NCBI RefSeq assembly: GCF_001675045.1
Contig: NZ_LYPA01000075.1
Location: 121,457 to 185,456 of the forward strand
DNA length: 64,000 nucleotides
Reading direction: 5' to 3'
Source of the DNA: Paenibacillus oryzae
GTDB taxonomy: Bacteria; Bacillota; Bacilli; Paenibacillales; Paenibacillaceae
The notes beneath the pieces were generated by a model that saw only the letters and a list, made by a program, of their open reading frames with translations, was not told where the DNA came from and did not search any database. The position numbers and the translations under genes are program-made. Position 1 is the first letter of the stretch. The number at the start of each line of letters is the position of its first letter. This document shows, in pieces, positions 33,645-41,933 of the stretch.

Positions 33645-34165
33645 TTTGTGTGATTTATCGTTCAAAAGGAAAAGGCAATTGCCATGAGGACGGGGCTTTG
33701 TACGATTATTCGTATAAAAATAAGTAATCGCCTCCTGGAACCGGGCATTTTGTACGATTAATCGTATAAAAATAAGGAATCACTGCCCGGAATCGGGCGT
33801 TTTGTACGATTAATCGTACAAAAATAAGTAATTGCTGCCTGGAACCGGGCATTTTGTACGATTAATCGTACAAAAATAAGGAATTGCTTGCTTGGAACCG
33901 GGCATTTTGTACGATTATACATACAAAAATAAGTAATCGCTGCCCGAAACTGGGCATTTTATACGATTAATCGTACAAAAATAAGGAATCACTGCCCGGA
34001 TGCGGACGTTTTGTACGATTATCCATACAAAAATAAGGAATCGCTGCCCGGATGCGGGCAGTTTGTACGATGATTCGTACAACTAGGGTAATCTGGCCAT
34101 AATGCTGCCAGCTTTTATACGAAAAATCATACAAATACGCCTCCGCTAAAATAAGACAGCCTGCC
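33645..34165. repeat. Array of about ten 52-bp units, each with two palindromes
   Basis: Units begin at 33645 (degenerate), 33697, 33749, 33801, 33853, 33906, 33958, 34010, 34062 and 34114 (degenerate). The spacing is 52 bp except one of 53. Each central unit has the palindrome TTGTACGATTAATCGTACAA, then AAATAAGKAATYRC, then a second palindrome GCCCGGAACCGGGC. AAGTAAT and AAGGAAT alternate over most units, suggesting growth by a two-unit duplication. There is no ORF across it. It fills most of the 787-bp gap between the sigma gene and comEC; the remainder up to 34289 is AT-rich with nothing recognisable. Confidence 0.92.
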
Positions 34166-34289
34166 AGAATATATAAGTACCTATATAAGAGCCATATTAA
34201 AAGGTTATGCGATAAATGTTGTTCATGCCAATTTTCGAATTAAACTCCACCTCAAAGCATACCAAAAATATGGGTTTGCGTATATAGAA

Positions 34290-36878
34290 TCATTTTGCCC
34301 AATAATAGATTCCCCTGTTATTAACACGAAAGGAAGCTTCTCCTTGCTGATCAATTCTCCAGAGCGCAACGCCTGCCGCTTGAAGTCTTGCAAGCGTGTC
34401 CGGATGGGGATGATTGTACGGATTATTAGCTCCGGCAGAGTTTACCGCAACGGCAGGCCGCCAAAAATCCAGCCAATCATCCGCCGTAGAAAATCGGCTG
34501 CCATGATGGGCAACCTTCATAATATGCAGGGCGGACTGCTTTTCGCCTAACCCCTCAACCATCATACGCATAAGCGACCGCTCCGTTGCGGTTCCAATGT
34601 CGCCTGTAAACAGGAACCTTTTGCCGTATGTCTCCAGCTCCAGCACCAGACTCTGTTCGTTTTGCTCCTTAATCAGCGGTACTCCAGCCAATCGGGCTCC
34701 CTCCGATTCAGACGGCGGCCATAATACCTCAAGCCGCGTATCCGGGTCGGGACGCCAGCTATCCCCGGCTTTTGGCGCATACAGCGGAATGCCTTTATCA
34801 AGCATTGATTGCAGCAGACTCCGCGCATCGGCCGCTTCCTTAAAGGTTCCGTTCCACCAGACGGCAGAAATCGGTATTTGCTCCATAATTGCCGCCAAAC
34901 CGCGAATATGGTCGCTATCCAGATGGGTAATGACCAGCAGATCAATATGCTGCACTCCTCTTTTCAGCAGGAGCGGAACTACCACTTTTGCGCCAACTTC
35001 AAAAGGGTCCTTTCTCGTCTTCCAAGCATCCTCCGGCTTTTGAAAAGAAACAGTTCCGCCGCCGTCAATCAAAATATGCTTTCCTCCGGGTGTTCTGATC
35101 AATGCGGAATCTCCCTGCCCCACATCCATAAAGCTGATTACAGCATCCCTGTTTGCCGCATCCGGCATATACGCATATACCAACATCATGCCAAAGGCAG
35201 CGGCTAGTCCGATAAAAGCAAAACCCAGCCTCCTGGCTTTGTCCATTCCTTTTGCCGTAAAAGGATTCTCCAATGGCGGCCCTTCTGCCTCGCTGCGCTT
35301 TTTGGCGGCCTTCATGGCCTGCCATCCCCTTAATAAGGAAAACAATAGCAGCAAAAGAAGCAGCCAGGCATACACCCACCAGAGCGGCGGCGTTTTCCAG
35401 ATTAACCGTAAATGATTGCTAATGCCGGTCGACATAAGCTCAACAAGCTTAAACGAAAAGTCATTGGCCCAGATGCCCGCTGAAGCCAGCGCCTTGGCCC
35501 CTCCTTGCCAAACCATCGAAACCATCAAGCTGGCGGAGCCAATCGGCAAAACGACAAAGCTGATAAACGGCACCAGCACCAGATTAGCCGGCAGAGACAG
35601 AAGATGAAAGCCGTTAAAATAATAAAGCGTCACCGGAAACGAAACAAGCTGCGCCGTGACGGATACGGCTATCAAATCCGGCAGCCAGCCGTGCTTTTTC
35701 CAGCGCGGCATACATCGTCTTAACGGCTGCACGCCTAAAATCAGACCCAGCGTTACAATAAACGAAAGCTGGAAGCTAATGTCGTTTAAAACATAAGGAT
35801 TAACAACCAACAGCGCCAGCGCCGCCGCGCTAATCAAATGCAGGCCATCCTTCAGCTTGCCCATACGTGCCGCCGCAAGCCCCAGCATGGACATGATTCC
35901 CGCCCGCAGCACGGAAGGCGAACCGCCCGTTAAGAGAACATACGCCGGAACGGCAAAAAGCAGAATGAGCAATATTTTCTCCTTCGGCAGCCTTGCCAGA
36001 CGAAGCAGGCCTCCCAGCACATACAGAAACACGCCGACATGAAGGCCGGAAATAGCCAATATGTGCGTCAAGCCCAGCTTCGAAAATTGGCCGAAGCGCT
36101 CAGGGTCGAGATCCTCGCGGATGCCGAGGATCAGCCCTTTCATGTACCCCGCTTGACTATCGGGGTACAGCTCGTCAAAGGCCGCGCCGAGCCAGCCGCG
36201 CGCGGCATCCACGCGGCCCAGCAGCGCGGCCGCGGTAAAGGCGCCCGCCGCAGGCTCCACCTGCGCGTCGGCGGCGCCTTGCCCCTTGAGCAGCCAGTGG
36301 ATTCTCTGGCTGCGCAAATAGCGGCGGTAGTCGAAGCCGCCGCGATTGGTTGCTTCGGCGGGGGCGGCAAGCTCCCCCGCCACGGCAATGGCATCGCCGC
36401 GCTGCCAGGCTGCGGCGATTTCCTGCTCCAGCTGCTGCTGAAGGCGCAGCTGAACCATGATCCGCTCGCTGAGGCCCGTCAGCGGCGGATAACCTTCAAC
36501 ATGGACGCTCCGCGCCTCCATGACAAAACGAACGCGGTCGCCGTCGACCTCGACCGCGCTAACGATGACTCCGCTGGCGTTAACAGGATACGCCGCCAGC
36601 GGACCATCCAGAGCAGCGGCTTCGCGCACAGCGTCCAGCGCCGTCACATTGCGCTCGTCGGCCCAAAGCCGCTGTCCCGACGCCGCCGTCAGCGCCAGCA
36701 GGCAAGCCAGCATCAGACGGGGGCTTGCCAGCCTCCAGCCTATCGCTGCAGCGGCAAGCAAAACGCCTGCTCCTGCTGCAAGCAAGCTGCCGCGCATGCC
36801 CAGCGATGCCGCAAAAGCGCTCCCCGCGACCCAGCTCAGAGCAAACCAGAGCAAAGGCCGATTATTCATACTCATCAT
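34290..36878 (-). CDS. comEC: DNA uptake channel protein ComEC
   Basis: Polytopic membrane protein of 862 residues that carries single-stranded DNA into the cytoplasm. Order: N-terminal helices, an OB-like DUF4131 region at about 60-200, the competence core with ILAISGLHVGVFLYVLGG and FQLSFIVTLGLILGVQPL, and from about residue 590 a metallo-beta-lactamase domain with VITHLDSDHIRG and LFTGDIG that probably degrades the non-transported strand. ATG 36878 has GGGAGGATGCAAGG upstream. A terminator precedes it, so it is transcribed separately from the hydrolase gene. Confidence 0.95.
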   Translation of the reverse strand: MMSMNNRPLLWFALSWVAGSAFAASLGMRGSLLAAGAGVLLAAAAIGWRLASPRLMLACLLALTAASGQRLWADERNVTALDAVREAAALDGPLAAYPVNASGVIVSAVEVDGDRVRFVMEARSVHVEGYPPLTGLSERIMVQLRLQQQLEQEIAAAWQRGDAIAVAGELAAPAEATNRGGFDYRRYLRSQRIHWLLKGQGAADAQVEPAAGAFTAAALLGRVDAARGWLGAAFDELYPDSQAGYMKGLILGIREDLDPERFGQFSKLGLTHILAISGLHVGVFLYVLGGLLRLARLPKEKILLILLFAVPAYVLLTGGSPSVLRAGIMSMLGLAAARMGKLKDGLHLISAAALALLVVNPYVLNDISFQLSFIVTLGLILGVQPLRRCMPRWKKHGWLPDLIAVSVTAQLVSFPVTLYYFNGFHLLSLPANLVLVPFISFVVLPIGSASLMVSMVWQGGAKALASAGIWANDFSFKLVELMSTGISNHLRLIWKTPPLWWVYAWLLLLLLLFSLLRGWQAMKAAKKRSEAEGPPLENPFTAKGMDKARRLGFAFIGLAAAFGMMLVYAYMPDAANRDAVISFMDVGQGDSALIRTPGGKHILIDGGGTVSFQKPEDAWKTRKDPFEVGAKVVVPLLLKRGVQHIDLLVITHLDSDHIRGLAAIMEQIPISAVWWNGTFKEAADARSLLQSMLDKGIPLYAPKAGDSWRPDPDTRLEVLWPPSESEGARLAGVPLIKEQNEQSLVLELETYGKRFLFTGDIGTATERSLMRMMVEGLGEKQSALHIMKVAHHGSRFSTADDWLDFWRPAVAVNSAGANNPYNHPHPDTLARLQAAGVALWRIDQQGEASFRVNNRGIYYWAK

Positions 36879-36901
36879 CCTTGCATCCTCCCATGCGCAA
36901 C

Positions 36902-36945
36902 AAAAAAAACCTTCCAGCGCAAGCTCAAGCTTGCTCCAAAAGGTT
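36902..36945 (-). terminator. Terminator between the metallo-hydrolase gene and comEC
   Basis: AACCTT (36908-36913) pairs with AAGGTT (36940-36945) outside a 7-bp GCAAGCT/AGCTTGC stem, followed on the minus strand by eight T. Confidence 0.88.
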
Positions 36946-37020
36946 CTTCCTTGTTTTTTTTCGTATAATTTTAACTTGCAATAACGATAGATTATTAATC
37001 AAAAACGTTTGCGCCTATCT

Positions 37021-37788
37021 CTAAAATATACGGACTTCCCCGTCCTCCGGAATCCACACGGCTCCATCGCAATGCTGCTCCCGCAAATATACCTCAAGCT
37101 CACGCCTGCTGAGCTTGCAGTGGTTGATGGCATCCATGTGAACGGCTGCTAGTTTAGTTTTTGGCGACAATCGGGCCAGCCGGAGCACATCCTCGCGCGT
37201 CATCGTTATGACAGCTCCCCATATCATCTGCGCTTCTCCCGTATTTACAATAGCAATATCCGGAGCATATTTCCGAAACGCCTCTTCAATAGCAGGCGTC
37301 AACATGCAGTCGCCAACAATATAAACAGAGCCTTGCTGCGCTGAATCCAAAATAAAGCCGGATACCGGTCCCAGCAATTTGCCGGTCAAGCCGTAGGCGT
37401 GGATTCCCTGAATCCGCTTGATAGAAATACCTTCCCATTCCAGACTCTCGTCCACTGGCAATGCTCTTGAAAATCCGGCAGAAAGGACTGACGCTTGATC
37501 TTTTGGCTGACATAAAACAGGAAGTCCTTTATCTAAAACAGATAGTGCTTTCTTATCCCAATGATCGAAATGGCGATGCGTCAACAAAATGGCGTCTATA
37601 TCCTGGAAAACACTCAGTGGAACTGTCATTTCAACCAGCGGATTCCTGACATAATTCCGTGTTAATGGCACTGGTGAAAGTCCGCCAGCCTTGCTCAGCA
37701 TTGGGTCGATTAATATTCGCTTTCCATTAATGACTAAAATTGATGTGGCATGTCGAATATGATGAATGGAAACAGTTATGCAAAGCAA
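37021..37788 (-). CDS. MBL-fold metallo-hydrolase
   Basis: Metallo-beta-lactamase-fold protein of at most 255 residues. The metal motif is LLTHRHFDHWD, with an early DPML segment, IVGDCML for the bridging Asp and VHMDAINHC for the C-terminal His; this resembles YtkL/UlaG-like hydrolases of unknown substrate. The start is uncertain: TTG 37788 is the only usual start codon but directly abuts its AAGGAG, while an ATA nine bases further has ideal spacing and would fit homologues that begin near HHIRHATSILVING. It lies between comEB and comEC. Confidence 0.8.
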   Translation of the reverse strand: MLCITVSIHHIRHATSILVINGKRILIDPMLSKAGGLSPVPLTRNYVRNPLVEMTVPLSVFQDIDAILLTHRHFDHWDKKALSVLDKGLPVLCQPKDQASVLSAGFSRALPVDESLEWEGISIKRIQGIHAYGLTGKLLGPVSGFILDSAQQGSVYIVGDCMLTPAIEEAFRKYAPDIAIVNTGEAQMIWGAVITMTREDVLRLARLSPKTKLAAVHMDAINHCKLSRRELEVYLREQHCDGAVWIPEDGEVRIF

Positions 37789-37801
37789 CTCCTTAATTAA
37801 C

Positions 37802-37960
37802 TAGGGCGTGTCTGAATACTCCGAGTGGTAGTGCCGATTTTTTGTCCCAAGCAAGGAAGTTTTGTGCAGGCTTACCGGCGGTAAGTCAAACAAAACGGAC
37901 TTAGCAGGGGGCGAAAAGGCGGTGCAAGATGACCTCAAGCGGGTTTTCAGACGCGCCCTA
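37802..37960. mobile_element. MITE-like inverted-repeat element
   Basis: TAGGGCGTGTCTGAA (37802-37816) and TTCAGACGCGCCCTA (37946-37960) are 15-bp terminal inverted repeats with one mismatch, around a 129-bp non-coding centre that has its own dyad CTTACCGGCGGTAAG. If the outer TA is the target duplication, the element is 155 bp and fits TA-targeting transposases such as IS630. No transposase is present here. Confidence 0.75.
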
Positions 37961-38031
37961 ATTTGTCGTTTACAAAAATGTAATGCTCCAGCATTCCGCA
38001 GCATTTCCCCTACTGGGGCGATCGCCTTTTT

Positions 38032-38562
38032 TTACGGGATAACAGCCATCTGAGCCTGCTCGGGAGGCGCATAGGATTGCAGCTGGCGAAAAACAATTCC
38101 CTTTTGCTCCATAAGGCTATACACCTTAACGCTGTCCTTGGGGTAACTCCTATGATAAACAATCTCCACCACTCCGCTGTTTGCCAGCATATTGGCGCAG
38201 GTCCAGCAAGGCTGGTCCGTTACATAAACCGTCGAGCCCTCCCGATTCGCCCGGTCGGTGAAAAGCAGAAGATTTTGCTCTGCGTGAATGGTGCGTATGC
38301 AGCGCTGCTTGCGAACAACCTGCTCCACGCCATCCGTAATATTAACTTCAATTTCTTCAGCAATCATGCACCCGGCATCGGAGCAATCCGGCACTCCCAT
38401 CGGAGCGCCATTGTAAGCTGTCCCCAGCAGTTTTTTCCCTTGAACGAGAACAGCGCCGACATGTCTTCGAGGACAGCGTGAACGAGTCGAAACCATATAG
38501 GCGATGTCCATAAAATATGTATCCCAATCCTTGCGCGAGGCATCATTTCCGGTTTCAGCCAT
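38032..38562 (-). CDS. comEB: dCMP deaminase ComEB
   Basis: Zinc-dependent deoxycytidylate deaminase family protein of 176 residues. Active-site motifs are IHAEQN (zinc His and proton-shuttling Glu) and QPCWTCANML (two zinc Cys). An extra zinc site is likely from CPRRH, C59/C65-like DCSDAGC. It is encoded in late competence operons but is not required for transformation in Bacillus. ATG 38562 has GGGGGCGC upstream, a weak ribosome site. It is downstream of metY. Confidence 0.93.
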   Translation of the reverse strand: MAETGNDASRKDWDTYFMDIAYMVSTRSRCPRRHVGAVLVQGKKLLGTAYNGAPMGVPDCSDAGCMIAEEIEVNITDGVEQVVRKQRCIRTIHAEQNLLLFTDRANREGSTVYVTDQPCWTCANMLANSGVVEIVYHRSYPKDSVKVYSLMEQKGIVFRQLQSYAPPEQAQMAVIP

Positions 38563-38784
38563 TTGTGCGCGCCCCCTTCCGCTTTTGGCGGGCTTGTCCG
38601 CCGCTATCTATTGATGTTCCCTTATTATACTTCATAAATCCGCTGCCTTAAAGACATGCAAAGATAGAGCAAAAGATCAGTAGCTTATTGCAGCCAAAAT
38701 TACTAACCATTCAACTGAGGATTAAAACATAAACATGACTTTCTGTGAGCGTGTTAGAGCAGCTGGATGGTTCAGCTTCAATAT

Positions 38785-38820
38785 AAAGAAGCGCTGTCGC
38801 TTGTCCGACAGCGCTTCTTT
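38785..38820 (-). terminator. Terminator of metY
   Basis: AAAGAAGCGCTGTCG (38785-38799) and CGACAGCGCTTCTTT (38806-38820) form a perfect 15-bp stem with a 6-base loop. T-rich bases at the 3' side of the stem act as the tail. Confidence 0.82.
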
Positions 38821-38851
38821 ATTGGAAAATAAGTAAAGCAACAGCTGCCGA

Positions 38852-40144
38852 TTAAGCCTGGCTTGCCGCGATAGCCTGCTCCAGATCCGCTATGATGTCG
38901 CGAATACCTTCGGTTCCGATGGACAAACGCACCATTCCCGGCTCTACGCCGGCAGCAAATTGCTCTTGCTCCGACAGCTGCTGATGAGTCGTGCTGGCCG
39001 GATGGATAATCAGCGACTTGGAATCGCCGACGTTAGCCAGATGCGACAGCAGCTTCACGGAATTGATGATTTTTTTGCCAGCTTCTATTCCGCCTTTGAT
39101 GCCAAAGGTTAGAATAGCGCCTTTGCCGTCCGGCAAATATTTCTGAGCCAGCTCGTAGGACGGGTGGCTTGGCAAGCCCGGGTAATTGACCCATTCAACC
39201 GCTTCGTGAGCTTCCAGGTATTCAGCCACCGCTTGGGCGTTGCTGCTGTGGCGCTCCATGCGGAGATGCAGCGTTTCCAGACCCTGCAGCAGCAGGAAGG
39301 AGTTGAACGGAGACAAAGCTGCTCCCATATCACGAAGCAATTGCACGCGGGCTTTAATGATATAGGCGACAGGACCAACCGCGTCGGTATAAACGACGCC
39401 ATGATAGCTTGGGTCTGGCTCGGTCAAGCCAGGGAACTTGCCGCTAGCCTTCCAGTCGAACTTGCCTCCGTCCACGATGATGCCGCCGATGGACGTGCCA
39501 TGCCCGCCGATAAATTTTGTGGCGGAATGAACAACAATATCTGCGCCATGCTCAATCGGGCGGCACAAATACGGGCTAGGGAAGGTGTTGTCCACAATAA
39601 GCGGAATGCCGTTTTCGTGAGCAATTGCGGCAACCGCCTCCAAGTCGATTACATCGCCTTTAGGATTGCCGATTGTTTCTACAAACACCGCTTTTGTTTT
39701 GTCGGTAATAGCGGCGCGGAAGTTTTCCGGATTTGCGGGGTCCGCAAATTTAACCGCTATGCCCAGCTTGGGCAGCGTATGGGAAAACAGGTTGTAGGTT
39801 CCCCCGTACAGGCTTGTGGAGGAAACAATTTCATCTCCCGCACCAGCGATATTCATGATAGAATACGTGATCGCGGCTTGTCCGGAAGCAACGGCCAGCG
39901 CGGCCGGGGCACCTTCAAGCTCTGCAACGCGCTTTTCAAAAACATCCGATGTCGGGTTCATAATGCGCGTATAAATATTGCCGAACTCCTGCAAGCCGAA
40001 CAAACGGGCTGCATGGTCCGTATCCTTGAAGCCGTACGACGTAGTCTGATAAATAGGAACGGCCCTAGACTGCGTTGTCGGATCGATTTCTTGACCTCCG
40101 TGGACGGATAGCGTGTCTAGCGAAAGCTTTTTTTCCTCTGACAT
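38852..40144 (-). CDS. metY: O-acetylhomoserine sulfhydrylase-type PLP enzyme
   Basis: Cys/Met-metabolism PLP enzyme of 430 residues that makes homocysteine from O-acetylhomoserine and sulfide. The Schiff-base lysine is in HSATKFIGGHGTS. Other family segments are GNIYTRIMNPTSDVFEKRVA and ASGQAAITYSIMN. The length, longer than CGS-type enzymes, suits MetY. ATG 40144 (MSEEKKLSL) has GGAGGGTG upstream; a 23-residue in-frame extension enters the comEA tail without an RBS. There is no S-box or T-box in the 79-bp gap before it, so regulation is unclear. It sits unusually between comEA and comEB. Confidence 0.92.
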   Translation of the reverse strand: MSEEKKLSLDTLSVHGGQEIDPTTQSRAVPIYQTTSYGFKDTDHAARLFGLQEFGNIYTRIMNPTSDVFEKRVAELEGAPAALAVASGQAAITYSIMNIAGAGDEIVSSTSLYGGTYNLFSHTLPKLGIAVKFADPANPENFRAAITDKTKAVFVETIGNPKGDVIDLEAVAAIAHENGIPLIVDNTFPSPYLCRPIEHGADIVVHSATKFIGGHGTSIGGIIVDGGKFDWKASGKFPGLTEPDPSYHGVVYTDAVGPVAYIIKARVQLLRDMGAALSPFNSFLLLQGLETLHLRMERHSSNAQAVAEYLEAHEAVEWVNYPGLPSHPSYELAQKYLPDGKGAILTFGIKGGIEAGKKIINSVKLLSHLANVGDSKSLIIHPASTTHQQLSEQEQFAAGVEPGMVRLSIGTEGIRDIIADLEQAIAASQA

Positions 40145-40223
40145 GGTCCTGATCACCCTCCAGCTAATTGCTTCTGCATTTAACTGCCGCTTTAAAGTGG
40201 CTGTCCTTTCCATTATCTCACAA

Positions 40224-40874
40224 TCAGCGGTTTGCTACAACGCTTTCTTTCAAGCCCGCCAACAGTTTATCGCCAATTCCCTTAACCCTGAGCAAATCAT
40301 CTACACTGAGAAAAAAACCATTCAACTCGCGGTCTCGAACAATCGCAGCAGCCTTGGATGGCCCAATTCCCTTTAACGTCTCCAGCTCCGCAGCGGTGGC
40401 GCGATTAATATCCAGCTTGCCAGCATTGCTACTGACAGGACCGTTTGGTTCGCCTGACACTACAGCACCGCCGCTATCTTTGCCGTTTGGACCATCATCT
40501 ACACTAGCAGCGGCGGCAGTTTGACTGCTGCTTTTGTCCCGTGCAGATGCACTCTCCTTTGATTCAGGCTTCTTTTCACTCCTTGCCCAGAGGCCGGCAT
40601 CCTCCACTCCGTCAAGCTTTGCTTGCAAGGCATCATTAAGCGGCACCCACTCCCCGCCCGCGCCGCTATCCTCTCCGCTAAATGCGAGCAGCAGCAAAAC
40701 GACGGCGCCTGAAACGCACAGCAGCCCGGGCAGCTTGGTGCGCAGCAGCCTGGCGGACAACAGCCGTTCTACGCCCCCTGCCTTTGCGGCTGGCTGGCGC
40801 CCGCTATATCGATGTTGTCCGCTGTTGGTTTTGCCTGAAAACCATTTGCAGAGCTTATCTGCAGCTATTTTCAT
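40224..40874 (-). CDS. comEA: Competence DNA receptor ComEA
   Basis: Membrane-anchored DNA-binding protein of 216 residues. One membrane helix lies at about 46-66 (LPGLLCVSGAVVLLLLAF). A Ser/Ala/Gly-rich linker follows, then a C-terminal helix-hairpin-helix pair: KLDINRATAAELETLKGIG and DLLRVKGIGDKLL. The order anchor-linker-HhH is that of ComEA. The start ATG 40874 has AAGGATGG upstream, whereas an ATG at 40883 overlaps it. It is divergent from comER. Confidence 0.93.
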   Translation of the reverse strand: MKIAADKLCKWFSGKTNSGQHRYSGRQPAAKAGGVERLLSARLLRTKLPGLLCVSGAVVLLLLAFSGEDSGAGGEWVPLNDALQAKLDGVEDAGLWARSEKKPESKESASARDKSSSQTAAAASVDDGPNGKDSGGAVVSGEPNGPVSSNAGKLDINRATAAELETLKGIGPSKAAAIVRDRELNGFFLSVDDLLRVKGIGDKLLAGLKESVVANR

Positions 40875-40943
40875 AACTTCCATCCTTTCACGGATTTCTG
40901 AATGTAAAAGCATTTCAACTTACATGTACCAATCTGCAAAGCA

Positions 40944-40973
40944 TTGACATATGGAACAAGTCCCCCTGAATAT
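40944..40973 (+). promoter_or_regulatory. Possible promoter of comER
   Basis: TTGACA (40944-40949), 18 bp, GAATAT (40968-40973), about 50 bp before comER. The -10 box is weak. Confidence 0.4.
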
Positions 40974-41023
40974 CTTTTAAAGAATATGGAAATGTTCACA
41001 CTCTGGCACGGGGGGTTTATGCC

Positions 41024-41863
41024 ATGAAGGTTGGATTTATCGGAACAGGCTCCATGGGGAGTCTGCTGATCGAGGCGTTTATGACATCCGGAGCTCTGCT
41101 GCCCGCGGAAGTGACGGTTAGCAACCGCACCTTTTCCAAGGCTCAAACCTTTGCAGAGCGTTATCCAGGCATTAAGGCCGAGTTTTACAATGCCGATACG
41201 GCCCAGGCCAGCGACATTGTGTTCATCTGCGTCAAGCCTCATGAATTCATTCATGTTGTAAAGGACATCCGGCCTGTTATGACGCCCGACAAAATTGTTG
41301 TATCCATTACAAGTCCCGTTCTTGTTTCCCATCTGGAAGGCGAGCTGAACTGCAAAATCGCCAAAATCATTCCCAGCATTACGAATCTGGTATGGAGCGG
41401 ATCGGCGCTTTGCATTTACGGAGACACAATGGAGGACCGGGACAAAAAAAGGCTTGAGGCGTTGTTCGATCATATAAGCGAGCCCTTGCGGATTGAGGAG
41501 AGCTACACCCGCATCGTTTCCGACTTGTCGAGCTGCGGTCCTGCATTTATGGCTTTTCTGCTGGAACAGTTCGTCAATGCCGCAGTCGAGGAAACCGGCA
41601 TTCCGCGAGAATCCGCTCAGCAGGTTGCATCCAATATGCTGCTGGGAACCGCGCTACTACTGACGGAAGGCCGCATGACCCCGGCCGAGGTGCAGGAGCG
41701 GGTTGCCGTGCCGGGCGGCATTACCGCCAAAGCGCTTAAGCTGCTTGAACGCAAAAGCAGCGGCATGTTTCAGGATTTGATCGCAACAACGCATGCCAAA
41801 TACCGTGAGGATCTTATCAAGGTATCCACCTCCTTTTACGGCGAAGAGGTGAACGGTCAATAG
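41024..41863 (+). CDS. comER: Late competence protein ComER (ProC-like)
   Basis: Pyrroline-5-carboxylate-reductase-family protein of 279 residues. The N-terminal Rossmann motif is VGFIGTGSMGSLL, and the C-terminal dimer domain has SSCGPAFMAFLLEQF and the VAVPGGITAKALKLL signature. In Bacillus it is divergent from comEA, as here, and has been linked to sporulation control rather than DNA uptake. GGGGGGTTT precedes ATG 41024. A strong terminator overlaps its stop. Confidence 0.92.
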   Translation: MKVGFIGTGSMGSLLIEAFMTSGALLPAEVTVSNRTFSKAQTFAERYPGIKAEFYNADTAQASDIVFICVKPHEFIHVVKDIRPVMTPDKIVVSITSPVLVSHLEGELNCKIAKIIPSITNLVWSGSALCIYGDTMEDRDKKRLEALFDHISEPLRIEESYTRIVSDLSSCGPAFMAFLLEQFVNAAVEETGIPRESAQQVASNMLLGTALLLTEGRMTPAEVQERVAVPGGITAKALKLLERKSSGMFQDLIATTHAKYREDLIKVSTSFYGEEVNGQ

Positions 41864-41905
41864 CTGTTCTTCAGCTAAAGTCCGCTCACCTCTTCGGTTT
41901 GCGTT
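41842..41905. terminator. Terminator shared by comER and leuS
   Basis: A 15-bp stem with one mismatch (41842-41856 with 41882-41896) encloses an inner TAGCTG/CAGCTA stem and the comER stop codon, then GTTTGCGTTTTACTT on the plus strand. leuS ends 38 bp further on, so it can also stop minus-strand transcripts. Confidence 0.8.
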
Positions 41906-41933
41906 TTACTTATGGACGGGCGCCATGCGCCCT

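Noticed and set aside
33645..34165. CRISPR array
   Set aside because: The period is regular, but both halves of each unit are conserved, so there are no unique spacers, and no cas gene is nearby.
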